Shown: positions 23,800-32,079 of the stretch, one piece after another | Layout of the letters: each line of letters starts with the position of its first letter | Numbering within the stretch: the first letter of the stretch is position 1 | From: Oscillospiraceae bacterium | Lineage (GTDB): Bacteria > Bacillota > Clostridia > UMGS1810 | Assembly: GCA_021629085.1 (NCBI GenBank) | Contig: JAJXRJ010000017.1 | Coordinates: forward strand, 1 to 47,545 | Direction of reading: 5' to 3' | Length of the DNA stretch: 47,545 nucleotides | The notes under the pieces: generated by a model | Seen by the model: only the letters and a program-made list of their open reading frames with translations | What the model was told of the DNA's origin: nothing | The model's database searches: none | Translations under genes and position numbers: made by a program

Positions 23800-24576
23800 A
23801 TGGATTGTATAAAAAATCAGAAAAATCTTGCTCCGCAAATATTTGCAAAAATATCCCTTCCGTGGCAAAGAGCGTATCAAATGGAATACAAATTCAAACA
23901 AATGGATATATTTAAGCCTTTTATATCAGTCTTAGAATATGCTACTTACGACGCCTTAAAAGGAAATTGGACTTGCGCATATCTTAGCTTACTACCCATT
24001 GTTGAAGCTGTCCTTAGAAAATGGGGTGAAATGAATCCAGAACTATCTTTTGAAAGAATAAAACAATCTATTCCCGCATGGAAAAACCATTTTAAATCTC
24101 GGTCATTACAATTGGAAAGTAATGAAAACTTGAAAAAGTGCATAGATTCTGAAATTGACTATTTTGGATATATCATGGATGAAGTTTGTTACTTACGATT
24201 TAATGATTATAAAAACAAAAACTTTTCCGAGGTTTTTAATAGGAATTTATCATTGCATAAATTAGAAGGTGTATTGAACCCTAGTGAACGAATGCACAAT
24301 GTGTGTAGAATCCTATTATTAATTGATATTATAGCAGAATTGTATTCGTTGGAAAATTATAATTATTACTGGTGCTTGTCTTTTAATGCAGATTATGATA
24401 AAGATTTGGACTTTATACTTAGATGGGAATTATATAAAAAATGGGCAATGCTTTCAATCGGTCCTGATGATTTGCTACTTATTCAGAATTGTTTTCTGGA
24501 TGATATAGATGACGAAATTAAGAAACAACAAATTGAGGTAACTAAAAAACAGATAAAATTAATTATGCGCCGTTAA
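23800..24576 (+). CDS. HEPN-like accessory protein, body of a frameshifted gene
   Basis: A 258-residue, AT-rich gene unlike the late operon. The protein is helix-rich; residues 145-157 read FNRNLSLHKLEGV, close to the R-N-x-x-x-H pattern of HEPN ribonuclease domains, followed by a long hydrophobic helix (RILLLIDIIAEL) as in Abi-type and Apea-like HEPN proteins. That motif is my main ground; overall family not recognised. Located just outside the lysis block, it fits the usual position of prophage-borne defence cargo. ATG 23800 lacks a ribosome site; the true start was probably 23694 (see preceding entry), so the gene may be inactive as it stands. Confidence 0.6.
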   Translation: MDCIKNQKNLAPQIFAKISLPWQRAYQMEYKFKQMDIFKPFISVLEYATYDALKGNWTCAYLSLLPIVEAVLRKWGEMNPELSFERIKQSIPAWKNHFKSRSLQLESNENLKKCIDSEIDYFGYIMDEVCYLRFNDYKNKNFSEVFNRNLSLHKLEGVLNPSERMHNVCRILLLIDIIAELYSLENYNYYWCLSFNADYDKDLDFILRWELYKKWAMLSIGPDDLLLIQNCFLDDIDDEIKKQQIEVTKKQIKLIMRR

Positions 24577-24636
24577 TAAAAGACCGCCAGCACTTATATA
24601 AAATAAGCATGACGGCCTTTTTCTTCTTTTCATATC

Positions 24637-25104
24637 TCATATCGCTAATGCCTGTTCCAACTTATCTGCCGCTTCCAAATCCTTTGACTTCAACGCATGG
24701 GCGTACACATTCAATGTTGTGGAAGTATTTGCATGACCCAGCCTTGTTTTTGCCTTTGCGTTTTCGCTGTAATCTTTCAGGCGGTTGACTTGTCGGGATA
24801 TGTGAATGGTCTTTTTAGTAAAGTCCATATCCTTCCACATAATACCTAATAATTCGCCTATCCTCACGCCTGTAAGCAATGCGGTAATAATTCCTGTGCT
24901 GTAAGTATCTTTACCACATACCGCCATTAAAGCCTGCTGCTCATGCTTTGAAAGTATTTCAATCTCTTTGTTTTGTGTCTGTGTACTATTTAATGTGGGT
25001 ACCTTTGCAATGTCTGTTTTCTTTAGCTCTGTGAGCTTGATATGCCCTATATGGCGGATAAGCTGATTCTTAACAATCCCCTTAGGATACCCTTGTAGAA
25101 ACCT
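24637..25104 (-). pseudogene. Tyrosine recombinase (integrase) remnant with internal deletion
   Basis: Read on the minus strand, the frame is open from a stop at 25107-25105 without a start codon, then shows the linker and catalytic N-part (LTELKKTDIAKVPTLNS, ILSKHEQQALMAV, LLTGVRIGELLGIMWKDMDF with the first catalytic Arg). It then jumps from RLKDYSENAKAK straight to TRLGHANTSTTLNVYAHALK, which holds the nucleophilic Tyr. The roughly 80-90 residues between, including the H-x-x-R box, are missing, as is the N-terminal arm-binding domain. It cannot be an active recombinase. Confidence 0.85.
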
Positions 25105-25224
25105 TTACATTTTTTGCTAAGTATGTTTTTTTATCTTCTTTTACTACTTGTTAACAGTAGACTTCATCTCGCCAAGATTTCAGCCGTTCTCAATGCAAAA
25201 TCAAGTAACAACGATTCGGCCAAC

Positions 25225-25249
25225 AAAAAAGCCGTCCATTACGGGCGGC
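25225..25249 (-). terminator. Intrinsic terminator, minus direction
   Basis: On the minus strand GCCGCCC (25249-25243) pairs with GGACGGC (25237-25231), one G-U, followed by TTTTTT (25230-25225). It would end a leftward transcript entering from the leucine-rich-repeat side, or is left over from a lost gene. Confidence 0.7.
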
Positions 25250-25278
25250 ACTCATAAAACAGCATAAGATTGTTTCGG

Positions 25279-25308
25279 GAAACGGCGTAGCTTCGGCTAT
25301 GCCGTTTC
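25279..25308. other. Thirteen-pair hairpin with UUCG tetraloop
   Basis: GAAACGGCGTAGC pairs with GCTATGCCGTTTC around TTCG, one G-U pair. Very stable, but without a following T run in either direction. It lies 50 bases before the truncated leucine-rich-repeat gene and may be a terminator arm or an end structure of a lost element. Confidence 0.5.
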
Positions 25309-25357
25309 TCCGTTTTGCAAAAAGTTCCATGTCCCGTCATGTCATTCAGTAGATACA

Positions 25358-26674
25358 ATGAAAGACGAAAACAAACGGGAATATACAGGGGACTGGGAAT
25401 ATCAGCTTGTGGAAGACCACGCTGTTATCACGGGATATAACGGGAGTGCTGAGGACGTCATCATCCCCGATACGCTTGCCGGTGTGCCGGTGACGGAGGT
25501 AACCTGTGATAATAATGCCGATGAGTATTTTAATAACGGCATCATCAAATCTGTCACATTCCCGGCAACGGTCAAAGAGATCCATAAAATGTGCTACGGG
25601 TCGGACACGCTGGAAACAGTGGTTTTGCCGGAAGGGGTTGAAGAGATTGCGGATCAGGCATTTTCCGGTTGTAAAAACCTGAAAAATATTACGCTTCCTT
25701 CGACGCTGAAAAAGATTGGCTTTGCCGCCTTTAGCAATTGCAGTTCGCTGACAAGCATCAACTTCCCTGCGTCGCTTGAAACCACGGGCAGCGGTGTTTT
25801 TGGCAAAAGCGGCCTTGTAAACGCAGATATGAGCGCATGCACCAACCTGAAGAAGGTGGACACCAGTATGTTCCGCGACTGTGCGTCACTTGAGACCGCC
25901 CGTCTGCCCTATGGGTTTACCGAGGTCAAGGATTTTATGTTCGGCGGATGCACTTCCCTGGTGTCCGTAGAGCTGCCTGCGACGGTGACCGCCTTAGGGA
26001 TGGAAGCGTTTTACGGCTGCACATCGCTTAAAAGCATTATCCTGCCGATTTCGCTGAAAGAGGTAGGAAACCATGCGTTCTCAGAATGTACCTCATTAGA
26101 AGAGGTCATCTTGCCGTATGGCGTGGAGGATGTCGATGCGGCGTTTGAAAGATGTACGTCGCTGAAAGGGGTTTATGTCCCTGACACGGTAGCCTATTTT
26201 AGCCTTGGCATATTGGATGGGTCTCCAAACGCGATTATCTATTGCACTGCGGATTCTGCAGCCGCAAAGGTTTGCCAGAAAAATACCATTTCATACTTAA
26301 CGGACAGTTCCGTAAATACCTTAATCAATGTGCTTTATAATGGGAAAAGAATTTCTTTTGACAAATATGGAAAGAATCCGGAAATGATTAACGACCGCAC
26401 GCTTGTACCGCTCAGATCCATCTTTGAGGCAATGAACGCCACAGTCGATTGGGATGGAGCAACGAGCACCGTAACTGCAACACGGGGCGACACCAGCATA
26501 CAGATTCGCATTGGCGCGTCAGAGATGTATAAAAACGGCGTGGCTATTCCGGTAGATGTTCCCGCCCAGCTCATTGGGGATTTTACTATGGTCCCGGTAA
26601 GGTTTATCGCCGAGGCGTTTAACGCAGAAGTGCTCTGGAATGGTAACGGCAACGTGGTGCTGATCAACGAATAG
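25358..26674 (+). CDS. Leucine-rich-repeat (BspA-like) protein with copper amine oxidase-like C-terminus, N-terminally truncated
   Basis: A 438-residue surface-type protein. Residues about 10-300 hold repeats of the LRR_5/BspA kind (FSGCKNLKNITLPSTLKKIG, FYGCTSLKSIILPISLKEVG). Residues about 320-437 form a copper amine oxidase N-terminal-like stalk domain (MINDRTLVPLRSIFEAMNATV, TMVPVRFIAEAFNAEVLW), common on exported Clostridia proteins. The other two such proteins in this window carry signal peptides; here the sequence begins at the point where theirs ends (WEYQLVEDHAVITGYNG) and ATG 25358 has no ribosome site or signal peptide. The gene seems to have lost its 5' end at the recombinase junction. 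Confidence 0.78.
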   Translation: MKDENKREYTGDWEYQLVEDHAVITGYNGSAEDVIIPDTLAGVPVTEVTCDNNADEYFNNGIIKSVTFPATVKEIHKMCYGSDTLETVVLPEGVEEIADQAFSGCKNLKNITLPSTLKKIGFAAFSNCSSLTSINFPASLETTGSGVFGKSGLVNADMSACTNLKKVDTSMFRDCASLETARLPYGFTEVKDFMFGGCTSLVSVELPATVTALGMEAFYGCTSLKSIILPISLKEVGNHAFSECTSLEEVILPYGVEDVDAAFERCTSLKGVYVPDTVAYFSLGILDGSPNAIIYCTADSAAAKVCQKNTISYLTDSSVNTLINVLYNGKRISFDKYGKNPEMINDRTLVPLRSIFEAMNATVDWDGATSTVTATRGDTSIQIRIGASEMYKNGVAIPVDVPAQLIGDFTMVPVRFIAEAFNAEVLWNGNGNVVLINE

Positions 26675-26768
26675 AAAAATGAAGATAATTAAGAACGATT
26701 CGTCAAGTATCACGTTTAGGTTGATTTAGGTTGAAATAGAGATTTTTTATAGAATTCTTCCCTTATAC

Positions 26769-26802
26769 AATAAGCGGGACGCGAAAATGCGTCCCGCTTA
26801 TT
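26769..26802. terminator. Bidirectional terminator between convergent genes
   Basis: AATAAGCGGGACGC (26769-26782) pairs perfectly with GCGTCCCGCTTATT (26789-26802) around GAAAAT, fourteen pairs, with AT-rich tails both ways. It separates the rightward and leftward surface-protein genes. Confidence 0.85.
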
Positions 26803-26835
26803 ATATAAATTGGTTTTATTTTCAAGCAGCTTCAT

Positions 26836-29325
26836 TTATATTTCATCCGGATACTCAAGAATAATATGTGAATAGGAGAACTTCCAAAGTGATGGATCAA
26901 AATAGTCCCGCTGGGTACGGAAGTCATCCCAATTTTCTTCATTTTGCATGCGGCCCCAGGTCGTGTCCATAATGACCCACCGGTCGCCGACCCAGACCTC
27001 GTTCCATGCGTGCCACACGACAAGATAAATCCCGTTTTCTTCGTCCCCGCCGTTCATCAAAATTTTGATCCAGTCGTCGGTAGTTTCTCCGATGCCGTAA
27101 TCAATCACAGGGTACCCAAGCACATATTTTGTGGGGATGCCAATCGAGCGGAGCAGGGCTGCCGCAAGCTGAGAATACCCCTCGCACACCGCCGAGCGCT
27201 GGTTCATGACCGACACCGCATCCTGCGGGCGCTGGGATTCTACATCTACCGCACGGTAGGTTTCGTAGTCATAGGCAATGTTTTGTCCCATCCAGTCATA
27301 GATGGCCGACGCTTTTTCATAATCCGAAGAAAGACCTGCGGTGATGCTTTCCGCCAGGGCACGTATTTCCGGGTTGTCCGACTGGATTTCCTGCGTGGCG
27401 TTTAAATATTCCCCCTCAGCCGGAGCCTGTGTCTCCTGAAATACTTCCTTGTTGTGCTCATACGCCGGGTAGGGGATCAAATAGCCATGATCGTTGTCCT
27501 TGATAATATCCACATACGGCGGTTCCACCGTTGCCGGTGCAGCGGAAAGGATCCGCCCGTCCTGCGGCGGTTCCGGCATTTCGGTGTATGCGACGGCCAA
27601 GCTGTCGGAGGTAGATGGACGGAGAACGACCGTATAGCGCCCGTTGGCAATGTCTGAAATGTCATATGTGATTTCGGAATTTACAGCGGTTACAATATCG
27701 CTTTTGGTCATTTCCGTGTAGCTGTGATAATTTAAGCCTACGCCCACGATAATGCTGTATTCGGCGTCCTGCAGGTTGCTGAACCGGAGCTGCCCGCCCT
27801 CCAGGCTTGCCATCACGCCGCCGTTGATTTCAACCGGGACATTGCCGGGATAAAGCGGCTGGATAACGCCTGTGCAGTAACGGTACAGCCGCTGGAAGGT
27901 CAGGATTGCCTGTTCCCGCGTGTAATTCCCGTTCGGATCAAAGAGATTGTCTCCCACGCCGCCCATGATGGCCGTAACCGTGCGCGTGTCGATGCAGGAG
28001 GAAATGAATTCGATATTTTCCTGTGCCCAGCCAAACATCGCCTCATCACTGAAAGATTCGTAGGGCGCGTTCGCCGTATTGCCTGTCAGCGCTGCAGTAC
28101 GCGCAAGCATGGCGGCCGCTTCGCTGCGCAGGATGGAATTGTCCGGCGCAAAGGTGCCGTCTGGATAGCCGTTGATGACGCCGAGTGCAGCGGCACGCTG
28201 GATATTCGGGTCGCTTGTATCGCTGAACGAAACGGAACTGCCTGTGCTGCTGATCCCCATTTTATCCGCATAGGCACACACCAAAAGGCAAAATTCCCGC
28301 CGGGTAATGGGGCTGGTATAGCTGCCGTCCAGCTCTGATGGGATCAAACCGTTGGCGCGTGCGGCATTTACCTCCGGGATTGCCCATGCGGATGGCGTTT
28401 CTGAGGGGGATGCCGTCTGTGAGGAATGGTTTTCAACAAGAGCCTTTCCTTCCTCATAGCTGGATATCGTCTGGAATGGCAGGCCGATTAAGGTACAGAA
28501 TTCCTGCGCTTTGGAATCCGCCAGGCCATATACGGTAACGAGCGGGGATCCGTCAAAGATACCGGAACCCTGCGGGTTATCCGTGAAATATTCCAAGCTG
28601 TCTGGAATGAGTACTGCTTCAAGCGAGGAGCAATCCCGGAAAGCATTTTCAGCGATCACGCTGGTCCCCTGTGGAAGCGTAACAGCTTTTAATGAGGAGC
28701 ATCCGCGGAAAGCACCGTCCCCAACGGACAGCCCGCCGCTGATATAGCTTCCGCTTTCGTCGTGGTAAAATCCCTCTTCGTCGATGTATGTGCCGTGCGG
28801 CAGGCTGTATTCACCCCGGAATTCAATTTCTGTCAGGTTTTTGCAGTCGGCAAAGGCTTCTGAATCGATGCTTGTGATCCCCTGCGGGAAAGACACTTTT
28901 TTAAGAGCGTCCACACCGGCGCATACCCGGGGATCAAACTGCCAGACATAGTCAGGGATATAGAATTCCTCAGCCGTTGACGCCTTGGGATACGCGGCTA
29001 CGAATTTCCAGTCGGGGTATGTTGGATCCGGCACGCTGTAAAGGACACCGTTTTCCGCAGTATAAAACGCGGAACCCGGCTCTGCGGAAAAAGACGTGAC
29101 GCTTTCAGACATCCCCACAAGGACTTCCGAGGCAATCAGCCCGACCGGTTTCCCATCAATTTCAGCCGGTATGGTCACATCCCCGCCCGGGCCGTTGTAG
29201 CCGGTGACAGTAAGCGTCCCGTCCTCGTTTTCAAACGTCTCCCAGACACTTTCAGCCGATGCTGCAGGAACAAGCAGCGCGGCAAACATGCAGAAGGATA
29301 AGAAAAAAGCTGTTATTTTTTTCAT
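26836..29325 (-). CDS. Exported leucine-rich-repeat protein with SLH domains and transglutaminase-like domain
   Basis: An 829-residue surface protein. Residues 1-24 are a signal peptide ending ASA. Residues about 25-300 hold BspA-type leucine-rich repeats (FADCKNLTEIEF, FRGCSSLKAVTLPQGTSVIA). Residues about 313-485 contain three S-layer homology repeats (GLIPSELDGSYTSPITRREF, AAALGVINGYPDGTFAPDNS, YTREQAILTFQRLYRY), which bind wall polymers. Residues about 660-800 are a transglutaminase-like domain with the Cys-His-Asp triad visible: SAVCEGYSQ, WHAWNEVW and VIMDTTWG. It may crosslink or cut peptides at the surface. GGAGG precedes ATG. The triad is intact. Confidence 0.88.
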   Translation of the reverse strand: MKKITAFFLSFCMFAALLVPAASAESVWETFENEDGTLTVTGYNGPGGDVTIPAEIDGKPVGLIASEVLVGMSESVTSFSAEPGSAFYTAENGVLYSVPDPTYPDWKFVAAYPKASTAEEFYIPDYVWQFDPRVCAGVDALKKVSFPQGITSIDSEAFADCKNLTEIEFRGEYSLPHGTYIDEEGFYHDESGSYISGGLSVGDGAFRGCSSLKAVTLPQGTSVIAENAFRDCSSLEAVLIPDSLEYFTDNPQGSGIFDGSPLVTVYGLADSKAQEFCTLIGLPFQTISSYEEGKALVENHSSQTASPSETPSAWAIPEVNAARANGLIPSELDGSYTSPITRREFCLLVCAYADKMGISSTGSSVSFSDTSDPNIQRAAALGVINGYPDGTFAPDNSILRSEAAAMLARTAALTGNTANAPYESFSDEAMFGWAQENIEFISSCIDTRTVTAIMGGVGDNLFDPNGNYTREQAILTFQRLYRYCTGVIQPLYPGNVPVEINGGVMASLEGGQLRFSNLQDAEYSIIVGVGLNYHSYTEMTKSDIVTAVNSEITYDISDIANGRYTVVLRPSTSDSLAVAYTEMPEPPQDGRILSAAPATVEPPYVDIIKDNDHGYLIPYPAYEHNKEVFQETQAPAEGEYLNATQEIQSDNPEIRALAESITAGLSSDYEKASAIYDWMGQNIAYDYETYRAVDVESQRPQDAVSVMNQRSAVCEGYSQLAAALLRSIGIPTKYVLGYPVIDYGIGETTDDWIKILMNGGDEENGIYLVVWHAWNEVWVGDRWVIMDTTWGRMQNEENWDDFRTQRDYFDPSLWKFSYSHIILEYPDEI

Positions 29326-29454
29326 AATGCGACCTCCTAAATTTTATTGATAAAAGCCTTTTTGATTTATTTTCAATATACAGAATTGTAACGGCAGGAG
29401 TCCAGCCCTTTAGCCAGCGCCTGATTCCATATAATTTCGTTTTGTCAGCACGGA

Positions 29455-30657
29455 TCAATCATTCTCTGCCTTCAGAAACTCCCGAATATTTTTGTGAATG
29501 ATCCCGTCCCGGCTAAAGTCCGCCTCGTCCAACAGGGAAACCACATATTTCGGATAATTGTCCGGAATGGATAACAGGGAAGAAAATTCACGTTCCCGTG
29601 TTTTTTCATCCGCCATTCCATATGTTACCTGTACATACAGCTTCCGTTCCCGCCGCTCGGCCACAAAATCCACTTTTTTGCCGGAAATGTTCCCAACTGT
29701 AATGGTATAGCCACGGCGCAGCAGTTCCATATAAACGATATTTTCCAGCACCTTTTCAATATCACGGGTATTGAAACCGTAGAGCGCTTCACGCAGTCCC
29801 TGGTCGCTCAAATAAAACTTTTCCTGCGTTTTCAATATCGTTTTGCCAATGAGGTTTTGCCGCTTTACCCGATGCAGCAGGTAAGCATTTTCGCATGCCT
29901 GTAAATAGTTATATACCGTTTCGGGGGCTATCTTCCTGTTCTCGCTTTTCATATAATCCGAAATGCTTTTGGCAGAAAATTCCGCGCCAATATTGGATAT
30001 GACATAGGTAATAATACGGTCCAGCAGATCCGTATCCCGGATGCTATTTCGCTGCACCACGTCTTTCAGCACAACTGAGTAATAAATATCCGTTAGATAG
30101 GTCATCGCATTCTCCTGCTCCAGTTTGGCAGAATAAAGGAACGGCATACCGCCGCACTGCAGATAACGCATGAACAGGTCCCGTTCATCTGCCTGGGGTT
30201 CCACCATCAAAACCTCCTGGAAAGAAAACGGATAAATTTTGATTTCTACATACCGGCCAGCCAGGTAAGTGGCAAGCTCACCAGACAGCAATTTGGCATT
30301 AGAACCGGTAATATAGATGTCAACATCCATATCGGCCAACAGAGAGTTGATGCAGGTTTGCCACTCGTCCACTTCCTGGATCTCATCCAGCATGATATAG
30401 ACTTTTTTGTTGATCTGCCCCGCCCTTTCAGATAGGAACGCATAGAGCGCCTCTGCATCCTTCAGCTCTTTATTTTTAGCAGACTCAAAATTGATGGTGA
30501 TAAACTGTTCCGACGATACCCCCTGCTGCCTGAGTGCTTCCTGAATCAGCTGCAGCATGACCGATTTGCCGCAGCGCCGCATCCCAACCAGCACCTTTAC
30601 AATTTCTTTATTAAAAAACGGACGGATCTTATTCATATATCGTTCCCTTGGAATCAT
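29455..30657 (-). CDS. AAA ATPase with DUF4143 C-terminal domain
   Basis: A 400-residue protein of the common AAA_14-DUF4143 family found across anaerobes. The N-terminal P-loop GMRRCGKS lies at about residues 25-32, followed by a Walker B-like YIMLDEIQEV (about 94-103) and a sensor ITGSNAKLL. The C-terminal DUF4143 region (about 215-395) includes VDFVAERRERKLYVQV, a restriction endonuclease-like core (D...E-x-K). The function of this family is not known with certainty. Start ATG 30657 follows GAGGGAGGG. It stands alone on the minus strand. Confidence 0.9.
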   Translation of the reverse strand: MIPRERYMNKIRPFFNKEIVKVLVGMRRCGKSVMLQLIQEALRQQGVSSEQFITINFESAKNKELKDAEALYAFLSERAGQINKKVYIMLDEIQEVDEWQTCINSLLADMDVDIYITGSNAKLLSGELATYLAGRYVEIKIYPFSFQEVLMVEPQADERDLFMRYLQCGGMPFLYSAKLEQENAMTYLTDIYYSVVLKDVVQRNSIRDTDLLDRIITYVISNIGAEFSAKSISDYMKSENRKIAPETVYNYLQACENAYLLHRVKRQNLIGKTILKTQEKFYLSDQGLREALYGFNTRDIEKVLENIVYMELLRRGYTITVGNISGKKVDFVAERRERKLYVQVTYGMADEKTREREFSSLLSIPDNYPKYVVSLLDEADFSRDGIIHKNIREFLKAEND

Positions 30658-30813
30658 CGCAAGCCCTCCCTCTCATAATAGCTTGTTTTTATTATGCCAA
30701 AATTATATCTAAAAAACAACGGAGATAATATAATTTTTTAAGATATACCTGAAATTGTTTTTTCATTGCAGCAGAATCATAGTATAATTTGTATCATTGC
30801 GTAAATAAACTAA

Positions 30814-30842
30814 TCGACTTTTTTACAATAAAATGGTATAAT
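30814..30842 (+). promoter_or_regulatory. Possible promoter of the response regulator gene
   Basis: TCGACT (30814-30819), 17 bases, TATAAT (30837-30842). The -10 box is perfect, the -35 box matches four of six. The 393-base stretch 30658-31050 holds no convincing gene. Confidence 0.45.
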
Positions 30843-31050
30843 TAGAGTGAATAAAATGCCGAAACTTAACACTGCAAAATATAATATAAAGCCGTAGCTC
30901 GCACAGATACAGCTGCGCATTTTACAAATTTCATTATGCGTTTCGGTTAATGGAAGGATTGCAGCGAAGTGATTAAATAATTGTGAATAGGTGCTTTTCC
31001 ACTCTCGGTTCACTTGTGTTAATCATAGAACTGCACAAGGAGCTGATCTT

Positions 31051-31743
31051 ATGATGGAACAAAGAATTTTAATTGCGGTTGATGAAATAGGCTTGCAATT
31101 CCCTCTGGCCTCAATTAAACAAAAACTAATGTATGAGATGTTGTCTTTTGATGTTGTCCAGATACAGGATATCGGTATTTGCCTGCGCAAAGTGCCCTAT
31201 TCCCTAATGCTGCTCTATTTTGATCATGACAATGGTGTCAATACCGTGATACAACTGCGGGCAGCTACGCATATACTGATTATCGTCATTTCGCACACCA
31301 ATGATTTTCGGGATCAAATCCTGTACATGCGGGCTGGTGCGGATGACTGTTTTAAGAAAGATATCGGCAATGAGGATATCTTTATCAGCAGGATTACCTG
31401 TATGGTTCGGCGCTATGTAGAATATAATTCCGTGCGCAGTAAAAGGAATATCATTGAATATAACGGCATGCTTATCGCACACAAAAGCCGTGCCGTCTTT
31501 GTAGACAATCAACGGATCCCGCTAACCCCAACAGAATACAAAATCCTATATTACCTGGCTCAAAATAAAGGATATGTTTTGACGCGCAAACAAATTTATG
31601 AACACATCTGGCGTTTGGACTACGATCCGGAGAACGATCCTTTGGATGTATATATCCATCGCATCCGTACCAAAATCGGCTCTCCTCCAGATTCTTCCAA
31701 ATATATCCGCAATGAACGTGGATTCGGTTTCCGTTTTGGATAG
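31051..31743 (+). CDS. OmpR/PhoB-type response regulator with atypical receiver
   Basis: A 230-residue transcription regulator. Residues about 130-228 form a winged-helix effector domain (PLTPTEYKILYYLAQNKGYV, RKQIYEHIWRLDY, YIRNERGFGFRFG) clearly of the OmpR/PhoB class. The N-terminal receiver is degenerate: aligned on its pattern, the phospho-acceptor Asp appears replaced by Tyr in SLMLLYFDHD, although the lysine in GADDCFKK remains. It may work without phosphorylation. No histidine kinase gene lies next to it. ATG 31051 follows AAGGAG; the longer reading from 30991 has no ribosome site. Targets unknown. Confidence 0.85.
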   Translation: MMEQRILIAVDEIGLQFPLASIKQKLMYEMLSFDVVQIQDIGICLRKVPYSLMLLYFDHDNGVNTVIQLRAATHILIIVISHTNDFRDQILYMRAGADDCFKKDIGNEDIFISRITCMVRRYVEYNSVRSKRNIIEYNGMLIAHKSRAVFVDNQRIPLTPTEYKILYYLAQNKGYVLTRKQIYEHIWRLDYDPENDPLDVYIHRIRTKIGSPPDSSKYIRNERGFGFRFG

Positions 31744-31799
31744 TTCTTCTTCCAATTTCACGATATACATGGCCACATACCTTCCAAATATAAAAATTT

Positions 31800-31919
31800 G
31801 AGTTACACATAACGTATCTTATGTTGCTCTGAGGTTGTTCTAGGCCCTCTAAAGCGTATTAGTTAGATAGAGAGGTACACATAAATGAGATTGCCTCTCA
31901 AAAAATGAGTTACACATAA
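31800..31919 (+). repeat. Three copies of a TACACATAA motif
   Basis: GAGTTACACATAA at 31800-31812, GAGGTACACATAA near 31872-31884 and GAGTTACACATAA at 31907-31919. They lie in the 336-base gap 31744-32079, which holds no convincing gene, only a 24-codon frame from 31941. It may be a scar of an insertion element or a regulator binding array. Confidence 0.4.
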
Positions 31920-32079
31920 ATAATACGGGTGGTACAAGCCATGGAAGGTTTCAAAGAATTTTACAAAATGAGAGCAATTCGGAAAACACAAGATCGTCCT
32001 ATCTGGGAACTGTAAAACAGCTTCACGCATGTTTACGGTAAATGTCCCATCTGCATGGGCGTATATTTTTTGGCTGTTT

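Noticed and set aside
30810..31013. Minus-strand frame of 67 codons with a hydrophobic end
   Set aside because: It starts at GTG without a ribosome site, overlaps the likely promoter of the response regulator and has no recognisable family; chance is more likely.
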